Numbered from the stretch's first letter, positions 11,112 to 23,629 are shown. The stretch: 64,000 nucleotides of DNA from Glutinoglossum americanum (GCA_020080175.1 JAGHQL010000105.1:1-64000), one strand, 5' to 3'. Notes: a model not told the origin generated them from the letters alone. Made by a program: numbers and translations.

Positions 11112-12828
11112 ATGGATGTGGCAATGAACTCTATATTTGCTAGGCTTCAAAGTTCGTGGTTCGGCGCCAGATGGCCGCCTTGGCCGATCGTAATCACTCT
11201 CGGAGCAGTCTACATGATTTCACTCTGTATCGCATTCGTTAAACGCAGAAACTCGATCCGTGGCTACGTGAGAAACTCCATTCACGAACTGATTCTCAAC
11301 GCACATTCTAACCCGCATGAGAAACCAGCCTCAACCTCCCTTCAACTTCCTCCTAGGCCACATCCTTAGCGTGGCTAAAGTCGCTCAAACCATCCCCTTC
11401 GATGTGCACCCCCACATCCTCGTGTCGCATATCCACCGCTTCTACAACCTTGGTCCCTTCTTCGTCTTCGACACCTGGCCGATCTCGCGAGACAAGGTAC
11501 TCGTGATCGCAGACCCGGATCTAGCCGTGCAGGTGGCGCAGACGCGCTCGCTGGACAAACACCCTGCTCTCACCGACTCCATCCGCCACATCGTCGGAGC
11601 CCAGAGTTTGATCCTCACATCCGGCGATGAGTGGAAGCGGATGCGCAACATCTTCAATCCGGGCTTCTCTTCATCACATTTGATGAACGTGCTGGCTGGC
11701 GTCATTGTCGATGAGGGTATAATCTTCTGTGGGAAACTCTCGCGGGTCACAGAGACTGGAGAACTGGTTCGCTTGGAAGAGATTGCAACTGAATTGACGG
11801 TCGATGTCATAGGTCGGGTAGTGCTAGATATGGAATTCCATGCTCAGACGGCCGAAAACGAGCTGGTGTCTCTATTCCGGGAGAGTGTGAGGTTGACCAA
11901 GACTTTTTCAAGCCTCAACCCATTCACAAACTTGAACCCGATCCGTCCAATCAGAGCGTGGTGGTGTGCCAAAAAGATGGACCGCTACCTCGAAAAGGTC
12001 CTGGTGAAGCGGTTTGCTTCACTGGAGGATGATGCCCCGACGCGAAAAAAGAACCGCAAGCATATCATCGACCTGGCTCTCGAAGAGCATATCAAAGAAA
12101 ACAATGGTGAGCCTGTCGACATCCGCGCCGCCGATGATTCCTTTAAGCGAATGGCTATCGACAACATCAAGACGTTCATCTTCGCGGGGCATGACACGAC
12201 CAGCAGTACGATTTGCTATATTTTCTACCTGCTAAGCCAGCATCCAGATTGCATGGCGGAAGTCCGCAGGGAGCACGACGAGGTCTTCGGTGTAGAAGTG
12301 GACATGGCGGCGGAGCGGATCAAGCAGTCACCGCATCTACTCAACAAGTTGCCATACTCGACTGCCGTCATCAAAGAAGTCCTCAGATTGTATCCTGCGG
12401 CATCCACCATACGCAGAGGCGATGCGAACACTCCAATTACCGTCGACGGCATCACCTACCCCACCGAGTCCTTCCTCGTCTGGATCGTTAACCACACCAT
12501 CTCCAGGCGCGCAGACATCTACCCCAACCCCGATGACTTCCAACCAGAACGCTTCCTCTCCGACGACATCCCGAAAGACGCCTGGCGGCCATTCGAAAAG
12601 GGTCCCCGCAATTGCATCGGCCAGGAGTTGGCGATGCTGGAGATGAGGATTATTATAGTGCTAGCGGCACGGAAGTTTGATATTGTGGGGGCGTACGACG
12701 AGAGGGGTCGGTTGGTCGGGAGGGGGAAGGCCCCGGATACGGTTTATGGGGACCGGGCTTATCAGATGTTGATCGCGACGGCGAAACCGAGGGATGGGAT
12801 GCCGGTGTTTGTGAAAAGGGCGAAATAG
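11112..12828 (+). CDS. Microsomal cytochrome P450 monooxygenase
   Basis: Two exons, 11112-11267 and 11329-12828, with a 61-nt phase-0 intron (GTGAGA donor, CTAAC branch, CCAG acceptor), give 551 residues, normal for the family. The first exon supplies the ER membrane anchor (WPIVITLGAVYMISLCIAFV) and the second opens with the proline-rich hinge PQPPFNFLLGH. All P450 motifs are present: oxygen-binding I-helix AGHDTT (338-343), K-helix EVLR (402-405), PERF (458-461) and the haem loop FEKGPRNCIG with the ligand Cys481. It needs a P450 reductase and NADPH. The enzyme type resembles P450s of fungal secondary metabolism, but no backbone synthase lies in the window and the substrate is unknown. Start at 11112 because it places the anchor at the N-terminus. 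Confidence 0.92.
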
Positions 12829-13092
12829 CGCGAGTGGGGCAATTTGTGGTCTCATGCGGTGTTAGGTTGGTGGCCTGGTCCGATATAAACGGCCATACCC
12901 CTTATTTTTCATGCAACCTGTCGTCACCTAAATTATTGAATTTTGCACGAGCTAGCGGACCAGCCAGATAGGGAGGCTAGATGCCTATTTTGGATAGTTT
13001 CGTATTATCTTGATACGGAAACCGCAATGTAGGTCGACTACTGTCAAATTACCTTTCCATGGTGCGTGAATACGTCTAGTCCGGCAACACCG

Positions 13093-13365
13093 TCTACGCA
13101 GCATTGTGTGGCACATAAATCATCCACTTTGTGGAGCAGCGACTCAGTAAACCCTAACAATGGGCACCCTCAGTCCCACCTACATATTCTTAACTTGTTG
13201 CTTGCGGCTTTCCGCGTTATCGCCCGCGCAACAAGCCACGCCCAGAAGATAACTAGGCAAACTGGTTAAAAGCAGTTCGACGTCCGAGTGCGCTCCGACA
13301 ACAAGACCAACTGCTAGGCAGGCCCGTTTTTGTTTTCGTGGGCCTAAATGGCCAGATTATGCTAA
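13093..13365 (+). repeat. Duplicated segment, copy 1
   Basis: This copy runs from CTACGCAGCATTG to GCCAGATTATG. Blocks shared with the second copy at 13882-14299 include CATGGGCACCCTC-like, GTTATC, AAAGC(A/G)GTTC and GTGCGCT sequences. The copies are strongly diverged. No coding potential is seen, and the family is unknown. Confidence 0.5.
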
Positions 13366-13369
13366 AAAA

Positions 13370-13574
13370 TGTTACGGGTAGGCTATGTATAAAAATGGTA
13401 GATATAAACGAATTGAATCAATTATTGGCTATCCATTGAATGAGCGGACCCGGGGACTCTTACGTGCATAGGACGCAGATAGGAGGTATGTAAACAAACG
13501 GAAGAATAGGGATCGGCACCAACGTATTCGTGATCCACATAGTCCACAGATAAGCAGCTGGACATATCCCAACA
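13370..13574 (-). mobile_element. Solo LTR, family B, copy 1 (fossil)
   Basis: A 205-bp element. Read on minus it starts TGTTGGGATATGTCC and ends ACATAGCCTACCCGTAACA, so it has the TGTT...AACA ends of an LTR. It carries the blocks GTGCCGATCC, AAGAGTCC and TTGATTCAATTC found again, in the opposite orientation, at 13999-14184. It sits directly after duplicated segment copy 1. No internal region and no convincing target duplication are seen. Confidence 0.55.
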
Positions 13575-13881
13575 TCTGGTAAGGGCGGCCAGCATACCCC
13601 GCACGCGCTGAGCCACTGCCCTTTCTAACGTCAGCGTCAGCCCAGACCATTGTACGTACAAACAATAAACGAGAAGAGGACGGCGAATCGAAGGACGCTT
13701 ACATCAGCACCATCGCCAATCCTTCCGCGGAGGGATCTAGTTCTACTAGGCTACTGGTGGCCGCGGTCTGCTAGGCTTGGTCTATCCAATCCGCGCTCCG
13801 AATTCCAGACAGATTGCTGAGGTGTGATGACGTCACGAACGTTTGGCTGCATGGGACGACGTCCGTTTGGTACTGTGTATG

Positions 13882-14299
13882 CTACAGCATTGTAGGCAGT
13901 GGCTCAGTACCCCAGCCATGGGCACCCTCGGCCCTACTCACACGCTCTCAATTAGATATTTGTGGCTTCCTAGGTTATCAATAAGCCACATCTAGAAGCT
14001 GGTCTATAAGACCGCCGATCACCAAAATATCGGTGCCGATCCTTACCCCGTTTTGTTTATTTACCCATAGTCTTACCGACATTCTATGCGTATAAGAGTC
14101 CTCGGGTTCGCGTGTTCCAATAGCTAAGTCAATTCAATTCGATCCCATGACTGCTATTCTTGTTTACATAGCCTACTCGTAACAAAAAGCTCAAAAGCGG
14201 TTCAACCACGGAGTTACCAGACTTAGTGCTGTGTTCGAGTGCGCTGCCAACCTCTAGACCGACTCACTTTTGTGGGTCTGAATGACCAGATTATGGTAA
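13882..14299 (+). repeat. Duplicated segment, copy 2 (interrupted by an LTR)
   Basis: The second copy of the 13093-13365 segment. Its two halves, 13882-13998 and 14185-14299, are separated by the family B LTR. This implies that duplication came first and the LTR insertion later. Confidence 0.5.
13999..14184 (+). mobile_element. LTR fragment, family B, copy 2 (fossil)
   Basis: Matches the reverse complement of 13370-13574: GGTGCCGATCC, TAAGAGTCC, CAATTCAATTC, and the end ACATAGCCTACTCGTAACA. The left end is not clear and seems a few bases short. It lies inside duplicated segment copy 2. No internal retroelement sequence is present. Confidence 0.5.
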
Positions 14300-14725
14300 A
14301 GAGCAAAGCATTGCTCGGGATCTTCCTCTACCAGATTGCCACCGAGTTCCACATCCTGAGCCGCAATCTCAAGCCAGCCCTCACCCATATGACCACAATA
14401 AGAGTGTAGGCATGTCGCCCACACTGGCAATTTAAATGTAAATCCGAGTCATAGAACATCGCAGGGGAATCATACCAGCAATTTCTATCCCCCGAAAAAC
14501 AAAACAATTGGATTGACTACTGTTCGGAAGGAGGTAATGCAAGTCGACTTACTAGAGGCTGCCTTTCGCGTCTTGTCCGCTGTAGCTATTGGAAACGGTT
14601 CGAGTTAGCGTTGCATCGTTTGAGGGAACAGCTGGACAATGGCGCCTTACATTTGATCGACTCGTATGAGGCGCGCCCCATTAATTGATATCCGAGAAGC
14701 TGAGCAGCATGATACCTAGAAAAGT

Positions 14726-17420
14726 ATGCTCTCCCACACATTCGTCGGTCCGTTGCTATTTCTTGAAGAATCTACGAATTCCCGGGCAGGGAACGAGGGC
14801 CGGCTTCCTGGGTATTACGCGGTCTCGAATACTGAGCTTGCCGACGTTTGCTTGAAATACTTGTCACAACCGCGTTATCGGGGGCAATTTGCCAAGAGCA
14901 AGGACACCTTCAAGACGAGACCTGGCGAAGATATTCTCAGCCGCCATCTACTCAATTATGCAGCGAAGTACTAGGATGAGCAGCTAGACAATGTTGAGTG
15001 CACCCAAGAGTGGTGCGGAAAAGTTGAAAATTTTGTTAGATCCAGTCAATTCCTGACATGCCTGCCATTTTTTGGAGTTGTATGTAAATATTTCAGGGAT
15101 ATTAGCACTTCCTCTCCTCTTCTATTCTTCTTCCCATGCCGTGCCCAGTACTAACTATGATTTAGGGCAGTTCAGCATTTGGTTCAGTTCATATGAAATG
15201 TGGACAGGACCACAACTGAGACGCGTATTTCCTAGATGATTCGTTAAGAGCCACCATCGCGGCGCTTTACTGAGTAAACAGTATATGCTTTCGTACGTGA
15301 ATGGGGACACTTCCTGGCAAAATAGGCATCTGTTAGGGGCGATTTTCTAGGAGAAATTGACTGCTGCCTCTGGGGTCCCTGTCACCTGGACACCTTCTCG
15401 GCAGATACAAGGGCCAATTTAAATGCTATCTCCTCACGGACCTGGAAGAGTTTGAAGAGCATGGCTCTGGCTGTTTCACCGAAAGCATTGACAACCAAGG
15501 TACAGAGATGTTGGTTTTGAATCCGCAGAAAGGGTAAGTGGCGCAGGCTGGACCCGGAGTGATAGCTATTTATGGCCGTTGCTGATAACTGCCTACGTCC
15601 TAGGGAGGGTGATCCAGAATACCTACAGGTTTGCTGCCACAGGTGGAGCCTAGATGGCCGGTGGCCAAAGGCGGAGCCCATGCAAAGCTTCGCGGTATCG
15701 CGCAAAGGGTGGGCTCTCTACAACAGCCCACTACGGACAAATATCATCGGAAGACCACTTCCAATCTCATGCACAGCTGACTTACGCTGCTTGCGCATTG
15801 GGTCACAGATTCTTGCTAAGTCCAGGAGTGGTGAATATTCTAGTCTATTGGGGCTCGAGGATAAAGATGCCTATTTCGAAGATCTGGTAAGCAACGGACG
15901 CTATTTCGCTATAGCAACAGGCACAAACTAACCCATAATAATCTGTTCTCTATGGGTGTAGGCGATGCAATAACTGAGGATTTTGGAAACTTCTTTTCTG
16001 AGACACTCGAGGCTGCTATCTCGTCACAAGGCCAAAGCGCGGGCGGTTCTAGCGCCAAACGCAGTTCTAAAAGTCCCTCAACCAATGACGACATAATTTC
16101 ATATAACAGTCAAACATCAGTTGATTCTTCCGTTAACTCTTCCGCTATCTCACTAAATATTGAGGAGCCAAGCGGGGGTTACTTGCCTGGGAAAGATAGC
16201 TCTGAGTCAATGGAACTGGACTCTGACTTTGAACTCTCCGATATTGAATATAACTCCGCGAGAGAGCCATGGAGCGAGGGCTCCACTGAAGCTTGATCAG
16301 TTGGAAACGGCGACGAAGATCAATGGAACGACTGGGCTTCAGACTCCGAGGTGTCGCTGGAGGAGATATCAAATCTAGACGAAGACAAATCGGAAGACCT
16401 TGAGAAAAAACTGGAGAATCACAATGACGTTGAGGTTGGTGATAGAGACGAAGTCGGTAACGGATACAACAAGGAGCATAGCTCTGAAAACGATGGCGGG
16501 TTCCTGTAGAGCGACTTTCCGTAAGGTGAATATAGCAGTGATGACAGCGAGAGCGAAAACTCAGGTGAAGCTCGACCTGAAAGTCTACCCTGGAGCAACC
16601 AAAAATTGTACCAGGGAACCCCGACGGCTCACGTGGGAAAATCCAGGCCTACGACGCGATAACAGGCAAAGTCGAACCAGGGTTCCGTTTCGAACAGGCT
16701 ATCTCCAGCGTTCTGATTAGTTCGCCTCCCATATTTCACCCTTCTGCGCCCTTGTTGGTCTAGCCCCTAGGCGGTGGCGAAATCCTCTTCGCAGATTCAC
16801 CAATAACACGAGAACCCTGCGATGCTCCGCCTCTCGGAGTTGCCACGTTTTCATCATGGGTCATTTTTCCAATTGCGGAGAGTGCCTTCACCTTGCCGCC
16901 CTTGAAGCAAGGCAAAAGTAACCGCGACGGAGCAACTTGAGGGGAATCCGAAGCCCCAGCTTCAACTCACCCTTCAGGTATCCGTGCATCGGCTTTCGAG
17001 TCGGAAGACCGCAAGAAGTCCACCCAGATTGGTTTTCCGCACCACTGCCCCTTTAATGGGGTCTATGTACGCTTTCGTAGACGAGCAAGGAGCTTTATCT
17101 CATCACGAGCAATCTTACTCTCGACATGATCCGGATTCCCCTTTTCCGTCTCTCAATGCTATAAGCCGGAGAAGAACCGGACTATAGCAAAGTCTGCGGA
17201 CAGGAAATTTTCCTTCCAAGATCTGCGGGCGCGGCAGGTGCGCTATTTTCCCTCGAAACGGGACGCGAAGGGCAAGGAGAAGGACCAGGCAATGGTGGTT
17301 ATCGGATCGAGGGGTTCTGTGCCGTCTCAGGGGTTATATGTGCCGAGATGCGGGGTTTCGCCGCCTATTGCTCTTTATCTCCACGAGGCGGCGCAGCTAG
17401 GGTGATGGAGGAAGATGGAG
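14726..17420 (+). pseudogene. Remnant of a STAND/NLR-type gene (middle to C-terminal part)
   Basis: Conceptual pieces in several frames fit the part after the NACHT domain of large fungal NLR-like proteins: LSRHLLNYAAKYWDEQLD (about 14940-14990), LRCLRIGSQILAKSRSGEY (15790-15840), an acidic serine-rich stretch rich in SDSEVSLEE-type sequence (15950-16510), CHVFIMGHFSNCGECLHLAALEARQ (16840-16915) and a final RQVRYFPSKRDAKGKEK-like block (17230-17280). Frames change between blocks and several carry stops, so the gene is dead. No nucleotide-binding motif survives. Such proteins act in fungal non-self recognition. Family placement rests on remembered patterns, not on an alignment. Confidence 0.45.
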
Positions 17421-17939
17421 GGGTTGAGGGTTGAGGAGTAGCAGAAGGGCGGAGGGATGCGGGGGCGTTTGCAGGGGAAGTTTGAGAAGTTTGAGGAGTT
17501 TGATCTCACGGAGGATTGTGATATTGTTCCATATCCGCTTTATGGATTGTTTTAGGTGCTCTGCTGGGCGGCGAGGAGCCCTTTTTTCGAGGCAGGGAAG
17601 ATGATTATCCATGACAACGATGTACTACAGAAGGAATGGAAATATAGAACCGTTCCTTACCCCTCCGCGTCATTCATTGCGCACATCGATATTGAAAGGA
17701 GCTAGCCCACTACGTATCCATCTAATATGTAAGTAACACGTGTTCAGGGAATGGATTAGATTACGCCATCGCTGTTATGAGGGAGCATAATCACGTTTCA
17801 TAACTCCACTAAGAAGAGCTATCATCAATCAATAACATGGGCCCGTATCCCACGCTATAGATCGTAACCTAAATGACTCCCGCTGCCACTGCGGTTTCCC
17901 TGGAGCACGAGGTGAGAATTAGGTAAGCGAGTAAGAGTC

Positions 17940-18610
17940 GTGACTCGGCCATGCTCAGCCTCGGAAGCCTCATCCACACCCAGGCCCTTCTCTCCGCAGA
18001 CGACAGCGCCGAATCCCACACGCGCGAGCTCTCGACTCATATCCACCGCATCACCTTCTTTGGGACCCCTCATTATGGTTCTGAGAAAGCTAAATGGGCC
18101 GAGTTCGGCCGGCGTATAATCACAAAGTTCTTCCGTGAGACCAACAGCGAGCTGCTCAATGACTTGGACACCAAGTCCAAGAAACCAGCCTGGCTCTGTC
18201 GGGAATTCCCCTTTTTGCTGCGGAGAAGAGCGGAGAATGCTCAGGGGAAGATCGAGGTTTTGTGTTTTTGGGATGGGGAGACCATAAATCCGCACGGCAG
18301 AATTTCGGGAAGGTGAGGATGAACGTCAAATGAATGACAATAACGGCCGTCCTCCTTGTGGCAGCCCCTCCGGCAAGAGGGATAGCCAACTAGGCACTAG
18401 TTTGAGGCTAACTAACCATATTAGAGATTGCCCCCGAGTCCTCCGCCTGTCTTCAAGGCTACCCTAGCCTCCCCACCCCCGCCTACCATTCCGGAATATG
18501 CAAATTCGATAGGAATGACGAGAGCCACAAGAAGGTATCCGGCATCCTCCAGTGGTGGACAAAAGAGCTTAGGGAACCTTCACAAGCCGAAGAGGTCCGT
18601 AATAGTTAAT
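17940..18610 (+). pseudogene. Remnant of an NLR N-terminal alpha/beta-hydrolase (SesB-like) domain
   Basis: An open stretch of about 120 residues from 17951 contains ALLSADDSAESHTRELSTHI, HRITFFGTPHYGSEKAKWAE, FFRETNSELLNDLDTKSKKP and LLRRRAENAQGKIEVLCFW. This is the consensus order of the SesB-like hydrolase domain found at the N-terminus of fungal NACHT/TPR proteins. A further piece in another frame near 18495-18600 (HKKVSGILQWWTKELREPSQ) matches the end of the same domain. The nucleophile (GxSxG) part is not seen upstream, and frame changes and stops follow, so this is a pseudogene. It lies head-to-tail after the other NLR relic and cannot be the same gene, because N-terminal sequence follows C-terminal sequence. 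Confidence 0.6.
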
Positions 18611-19951
18611 CGCTAACTCCCATACTATCGCTCCAATCTCTGGTTGTCCTTGCTGACGGGTGGATGGGCATTGACTAGACTTCCGCGTATACACCCCACA
18701 CGGAATTTTCGGGAACATTCTAAGGGAGGAACGAGGCGATGGTGAATATTACGCCACGGGTTCACTAGATTTAGCGATAAGATACTAATTCCGTATCGCG
18801 TTTTAGGATCCTACGAAGCCGTCTCAGAGTCCCATCTGGTACTCCGGATTATGGCAAGGGTCATGGAAAGCGGCCGGAATTCTGCGGATGAAGCGTGCGG
18901 AATCTCCAAGAGCTATTTCCTTTGTGTGCGATGTGCGATGAGCTCTATTATTACAGTTTTTGTGGCCGGTATGGCATCGATACGACCCCCGATTGAAGCG
19001 TGGTCCCTATGAAAATGAATGTAAATGAGTTCGTCAACTCCTGCAAGCGTCGCCCCAATCCTGACCTACTGATGCTGAACTCCGATAATAGAGTAGCGGG
19101 ATGACCAGATCAACGTGAGAGAGCAATTCCTTCGAGAAACCGTTGAGAGTATTAGCCGACTAGGCGCAAGCCCATTGCAAGGCTATCGCTCGGGGATGTG
19201 CATAACCAAACACCTCGTTGGAGGCCTCCAATGTGGCTCAGCCCCAACCGCACGCTCGGCGGGGACACCCATCCAAGCTACCCTACGTAACTAGTTAGCG
19301 CCTCTCACTCAATAACTATGTGGGTAATTGCTAAGCCCTAAATACAAAGCAAGAACGAAAGAATAGAGCAAAGAAATAATGGGGTTTCTCGTTGAGAAGT
19401 TTCTCCAGAGTGGGCTTAAAGCGGCTCAAAGATCATACTAGTCGGGAGAGGCCGCTTTAGCGGCTCTGCTTCCGAGCATGCTCCTGGGGACGGTGCTCAA
19501 TTGATCGCTATAATGGTCCTGAGGCTTTTCACCTACCATACTACTAGGTCGGCTATACGCCTGACGCCTAGATTACATTTCTCTCCACAGGGTAGCCAAT
19601 GGGAACCAAGCCTGATCCTCTCCCCATCAGAATGGCACTCGATAAACATCCAAGTTTAATATATAACGTTCATGTGCACTTTCCTAGGCATCCTGTTCTC
19701 GCTCAGCGCTGCGTCCGCCGCAGGGCAGCCTTCCATAACGCAGTTGTTCTAAAGTCAGGGATAGGCCAATTGAATAGGCTACATCTACAGAAGGGCTAAC
19801 TAAGAAGACAGATAGCATGCAGGCCAACAGCTCTACTATGCATCTCGCAAACAAGCTGCCAAACGTGACGGTCAGACGGAGGCTACGCCCTCCAGCGTTA
19901 TCTAATAATTTTGCCGGTTGCGAGCACCGTCCCATCACCACACGCTACCAA
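18611..19951. other. No gene recognised
   Basis: Degenerate sequence without domains. It may contain more NLR debris (a piece near 19090-19150 reads DDQINVREQFLRETVESISR), but this is not assignable. A short perfect hairpin, GCCGCTTTAGCGGC, lies near 19447. Confidence 0.35.
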
Positions 19952-22479
19952 CTACTCAGAAACCTCACAGCGCCCTGCGAAAACCGGATAAACAACCTCA
20001 AACAGCACCTTCTCCAGCACCTTCAGCTCTGCTCCGGAAATGATGCCCTGAAGCGTACCCTCAAAGCCCTCCCGAAGCATCAGCCGAACCGCCATCTCTA
20101 TATTTTGGTCACCCGTCAAGAGAGGGTTCGGTCTCAACTCGCGAAGGAGGGACGCTGACACACCCCCAGCGTATGCCCTCGCCTCTTCCGAGACCTGGGG
20201 GATGCCTGGGAGGATATGGTGTCTCGCGTTAGCAGACGCGTGAGGATCGCTTTTTTAAAAGGTTTGGGGAATATTCAGGAGGGGGGTTGGGCTCTAGTTA
20301 CCGCAGTCACAGATACTCCCTAAAAGATAGAGGGCGTGTCAGCGCTCATCGCCTCGGCGGATCGAAGACTGACCCGGGTAAGAATTGGCCGGTGCGTGCG
20401 GTTTTGCTTACCTATTGGGCTGAAAACAAGGTGCTGCTCCTGCTGGAAGCGGAGCATTCCGCCAGCGTCGAGGGTGAGCTGGCTCGTGATCCCGTAATCC
20501 GGATTCTCGATGAGCAGAATGTCATTCAATGTGGCTTGGCACATGGCCTGGCAGAGAGCCTCGTTATCGCGGAAGAGATGTTTTACTGTAGAATTTAGCG
20601 CAGGAGGTTAGCTAGCAGGTGAAAGAGAAAAAAAACAAAAACAATGCAGAGGGGGATTTTTTACAGTTGGCGATAACGTCTTCTGGTCCGTCATCTAAGC
20701 GTTCGGAGCCCGCGGCTTTTGCCTTTCCTGTGGGTGTCAGATTCGTTTCCGTGCCTCTTAACTTCATATACCTTATCCGCTTGAGATAGTAGTATACGCG
20801 CTGGGGAGCTGCATATCGACAGAAGAGATCTCGGACTTTCTCGCGGATTTCTTCTCTGATATCCGGAGCGAGCCCTTGAGACCACACATCAACTTTGATG
20901 CGCATATTGAGCATTTTAGCCGATTGGTCCATATCTTTGTGAAAGGAGGTCAGAGATCCCCCTGAATATTGTTAGTCGGATGACGGGATGCGGGTGCGGG
21001 GAGTTGCTTACCGAGTTTGATGTAGGGTCCCATGGCATCACTTGGACGATCCTGCATACTACTCGCGAGCCTCTGACCCAGGATTCTAAACGTTTCCTCT
21101 TCATCCACCCTTGTGGGCTCCACCGTTTGGTAGAGAGCCGCTACGCTGGAGCCTAGTTGGCGCGCTGCTTGCTCTAACTTCTTCAGGCACACCAGCCGCG
21201 GGTCATCTGCATTGCCGCTGACGGCCTTGAGGCTGCGATAGCAGGGCATGCCCAAGTAGGACTCCAGCGCTCGGCGAGCCCCACAGGTGGACTTGAACAC
21301 AAGCATCGAGATTGAATGTGATTCTTCTAGCATGATGGTATTGATTCTGTTGACGTGCTCGGTCGACACGGGGAAGAAACGGAAGCAGAACTTGTGGTTG
21401 GATTGAGGGGTGTCGGTCTCACCACTGAGCAGTACGCGCCTACCGTCCACGATGGTCGAATAAGAGTTGAGAGCTTTAGCGACGGGCAAGTCTTCTAAGA
21501 GAGAGGTTGCTTTTTCAGGTTGGTTGTGCTGGATGGTGTTCATGTCGAGCATGGTTTGGCGCCACTCTCTGACCCCTTCATTGGCGTCTTCCAGTAGCGA
21601 AGGCAGCAGGAAGCTTCGCAGCACAATTATCAGTTTGGCCGAGATGGGCGCGAATATATGAAACTCTGTGTAAGCCCTCGTGGTCATTTTGCCGGTGTTC
21701 GGATCTTCCGAAAGGCTCACCGGCCCCTCGTGAATGCTATAGGCATTCTGCGTCAAGAGAAACTCGTCATCCTGGCAGTTCGGCGTGCAGAGAGCAAGAT
21801 AAAACGATTGAGTGTTGTTGATGAACCACTCGGCGTCATCTGGGTATATGCGTTTCCTTAACGCATGCATCCACTCCAAGCGCGTGTCCATCTTCAGTTC
21901 CAGCATCGCTTTAATGTTGTCAAACCACACGTCGATCGGTTTCTGGAACCCCTTCTCTCGCATATATCGCTGCAGCCTTTCCTTGTCATCCGAGTTGTAG
22001 TCCTCAACATTCTGGTGATAAAATCGCCGGTGGAAGCCTGGTGCACGGTATTTCATGATGAAGATGAACTTGCGGAGTATGTTTCGGTCCGCTCGAATCA
22101 ACCAAATTTCAGTCTGCCCAGCATCGAACGCTTTGCGGATCTTGCTTACAATCTCGCCGGCACGGCACTCGAGCCGGGACAGCTGCTCTTCGATGTGATG
22201 CTGGTTGGAGTCGTGGGCAAAATCCCGGTACATATCCGTCAGGCCAAATGTCTTGGAGACAGGTGTCTCGATAACTTCGGCGGTGTCATTAGCTAGATTG
22301 ATACTATAAAGCATTGGCTCACCAGCATGGTGGCCATGTTTCTGCTTTCGTTTGCCGCGATTTGCAGAGCCCTTGGGGGGATTCGGTGGCTTGAAGGGAT
22401 GCGAGAAGTTCCGTAGGATGAAGCGTGGGATGAAGTGGTGATATTGAGATTTGGGCTGTTCAGACCTGGCCGATGCCAT
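19952..22479 (-). CDS. DUF4238-family protein, four exons
   Basis: Exons on minus: 22479-21012, 20934-20665, 20585-20412 and 20205-19952, with introns of 77, 79 and 206 nt. All junctions keep frame and give 721 residues. The N-terminus has the DUF4238 hallmark YHHFIPRFILRNF soon after the ATG, followed by the long charged helical body and a NNTQSFYLALC/LLTQNAYSIHEG region. The 206-nt third intron contains a possible 18-nt micro-exon (between a TTTTAG acceptor and a GTAACT donor) that would also keep frame (727 residues). The frame was started at 22479, since no other ATG sits as close before the conserved motif. DUF4238 proteins are widespread in bacteria and fungi; their biochemical function is unknown. 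Probably cytosolic, as no signal peptide or membrane segment is seen. Confidence 0.82.
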
Positions 22480-23325
22480 GTTGCTGTTAAGACGACAGAC
22501 AGGTTCTACCAACTGATTTAAGTGAGAAGGCTCCGGTGCGGGGAAGACAATTAAAACAAGTGTGGTAGTACAGGCGCTAACATAACCAACCATCTTGCAT
22601 CTGGTTTATATCGTTGCTTTTTTGTGTAACCCCTCAATCCTCCTCGCCTGATCGGTGAGGCTCTTTGCAACCAAAAGCCCCCTACGCCACACGGAGAAAC
22701 TTGGGGCTCCGAATTGCCTTTGCTCCAACGGCTAGAGAGCATGAGAGATATTGAAATATTAGCATATCCATGTCAACCCGTCAAAACACATCCTTGGTCG
22801 TCGGCCTGGCCCATCGCATGGCAGATCCGCCCGCGCCAATGCAAAGGCCAGCGCTTAAATGAAGCAACCCAGCGACCACCTTAACCGTTAGGTTGTGTAC
22901 CATGGGGCACGCGGCGGTTGTGTAATTTTCCCGGTGAAACAGCCTAGTAGGGGGGGTATCGAATAAGAAGTAACGGAAGTGGGGCAAGACGAGGTTTAGC
23001 TAAGGCCTGATTGGCCGTTGAATTTGCGGGACAGGTAATGCAGAAGAGCGATGGGTATATTAGGTATTTAAATAAATGAGATGAGCGGGCGTCGTGGCTG
23101 CGCTATTGATGGCGATGTCGCTACCGGAGTTTAGCCATCACATCTGACAGGGGGCCCAGAGAAGAGCGAAATCACGACTAAGCAGTTTCGCTCCTCGTTG
23201 TTAGGCTCTCGTTCAGGGCAATTGGACACGGCAATACGACCTAGATAGAAGTTCTAACAAGGTTTTCTTATATGATATATAGTAGCAACGCCGTAGCGCT
23301 CTCTTTTTTTCTTTTTGCTTTCTTG
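22480..23325. other. Promoter side of the DUF4238 gene; otherwise nothing recognised
   Basis: No coding region. A pyrimidine run, TCTTTTTTTCTTTTTGC, precedes the MITE. Confidence 0.4.
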
Positions 23326-23629
23326 CGGAAAATGACTTTTCTACCACTTTAAGCCAGTAGGTACCTATCTAGGGTACCGCCTTAACTAGAATTTAGCGAG
23401 CTAGAGCCTAACAGAGGCCTAAAGGCAAGTCCAAAACCTTTTGGCGTTAGCCCTCGTACTTTATCATAACAACTGAGTAGCTATTGCACCCGAGTGTGTG
23501 GCATAGGGTAGTGCATTAGAACAGCTACTTCAGTCATGTTGTGGATTAAGCATTAGTCTAGCAGGTGAAAAGAATTGTGGTATGGCAGGAATTTTTCTCC
23601 AAAATCGTGGTAGAAAAGTTCATTTTCCG
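23326..23629. mobile_element. MITE with ~22-bp terminal inverted repeats
   Basis: The left end CGGAAAATGACTTTTCTACCAC (23326-23347, written here as one arm) returns in inverted form at 23607-23629 with a single extra base. The ~304-bp interior has no open frame. A small size, matching inverted ends and lack of coding sequence fit a miniature DNA transposon. A target-site duplication is not clear, so the superfamily is unknown. Confidence 0.6.
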
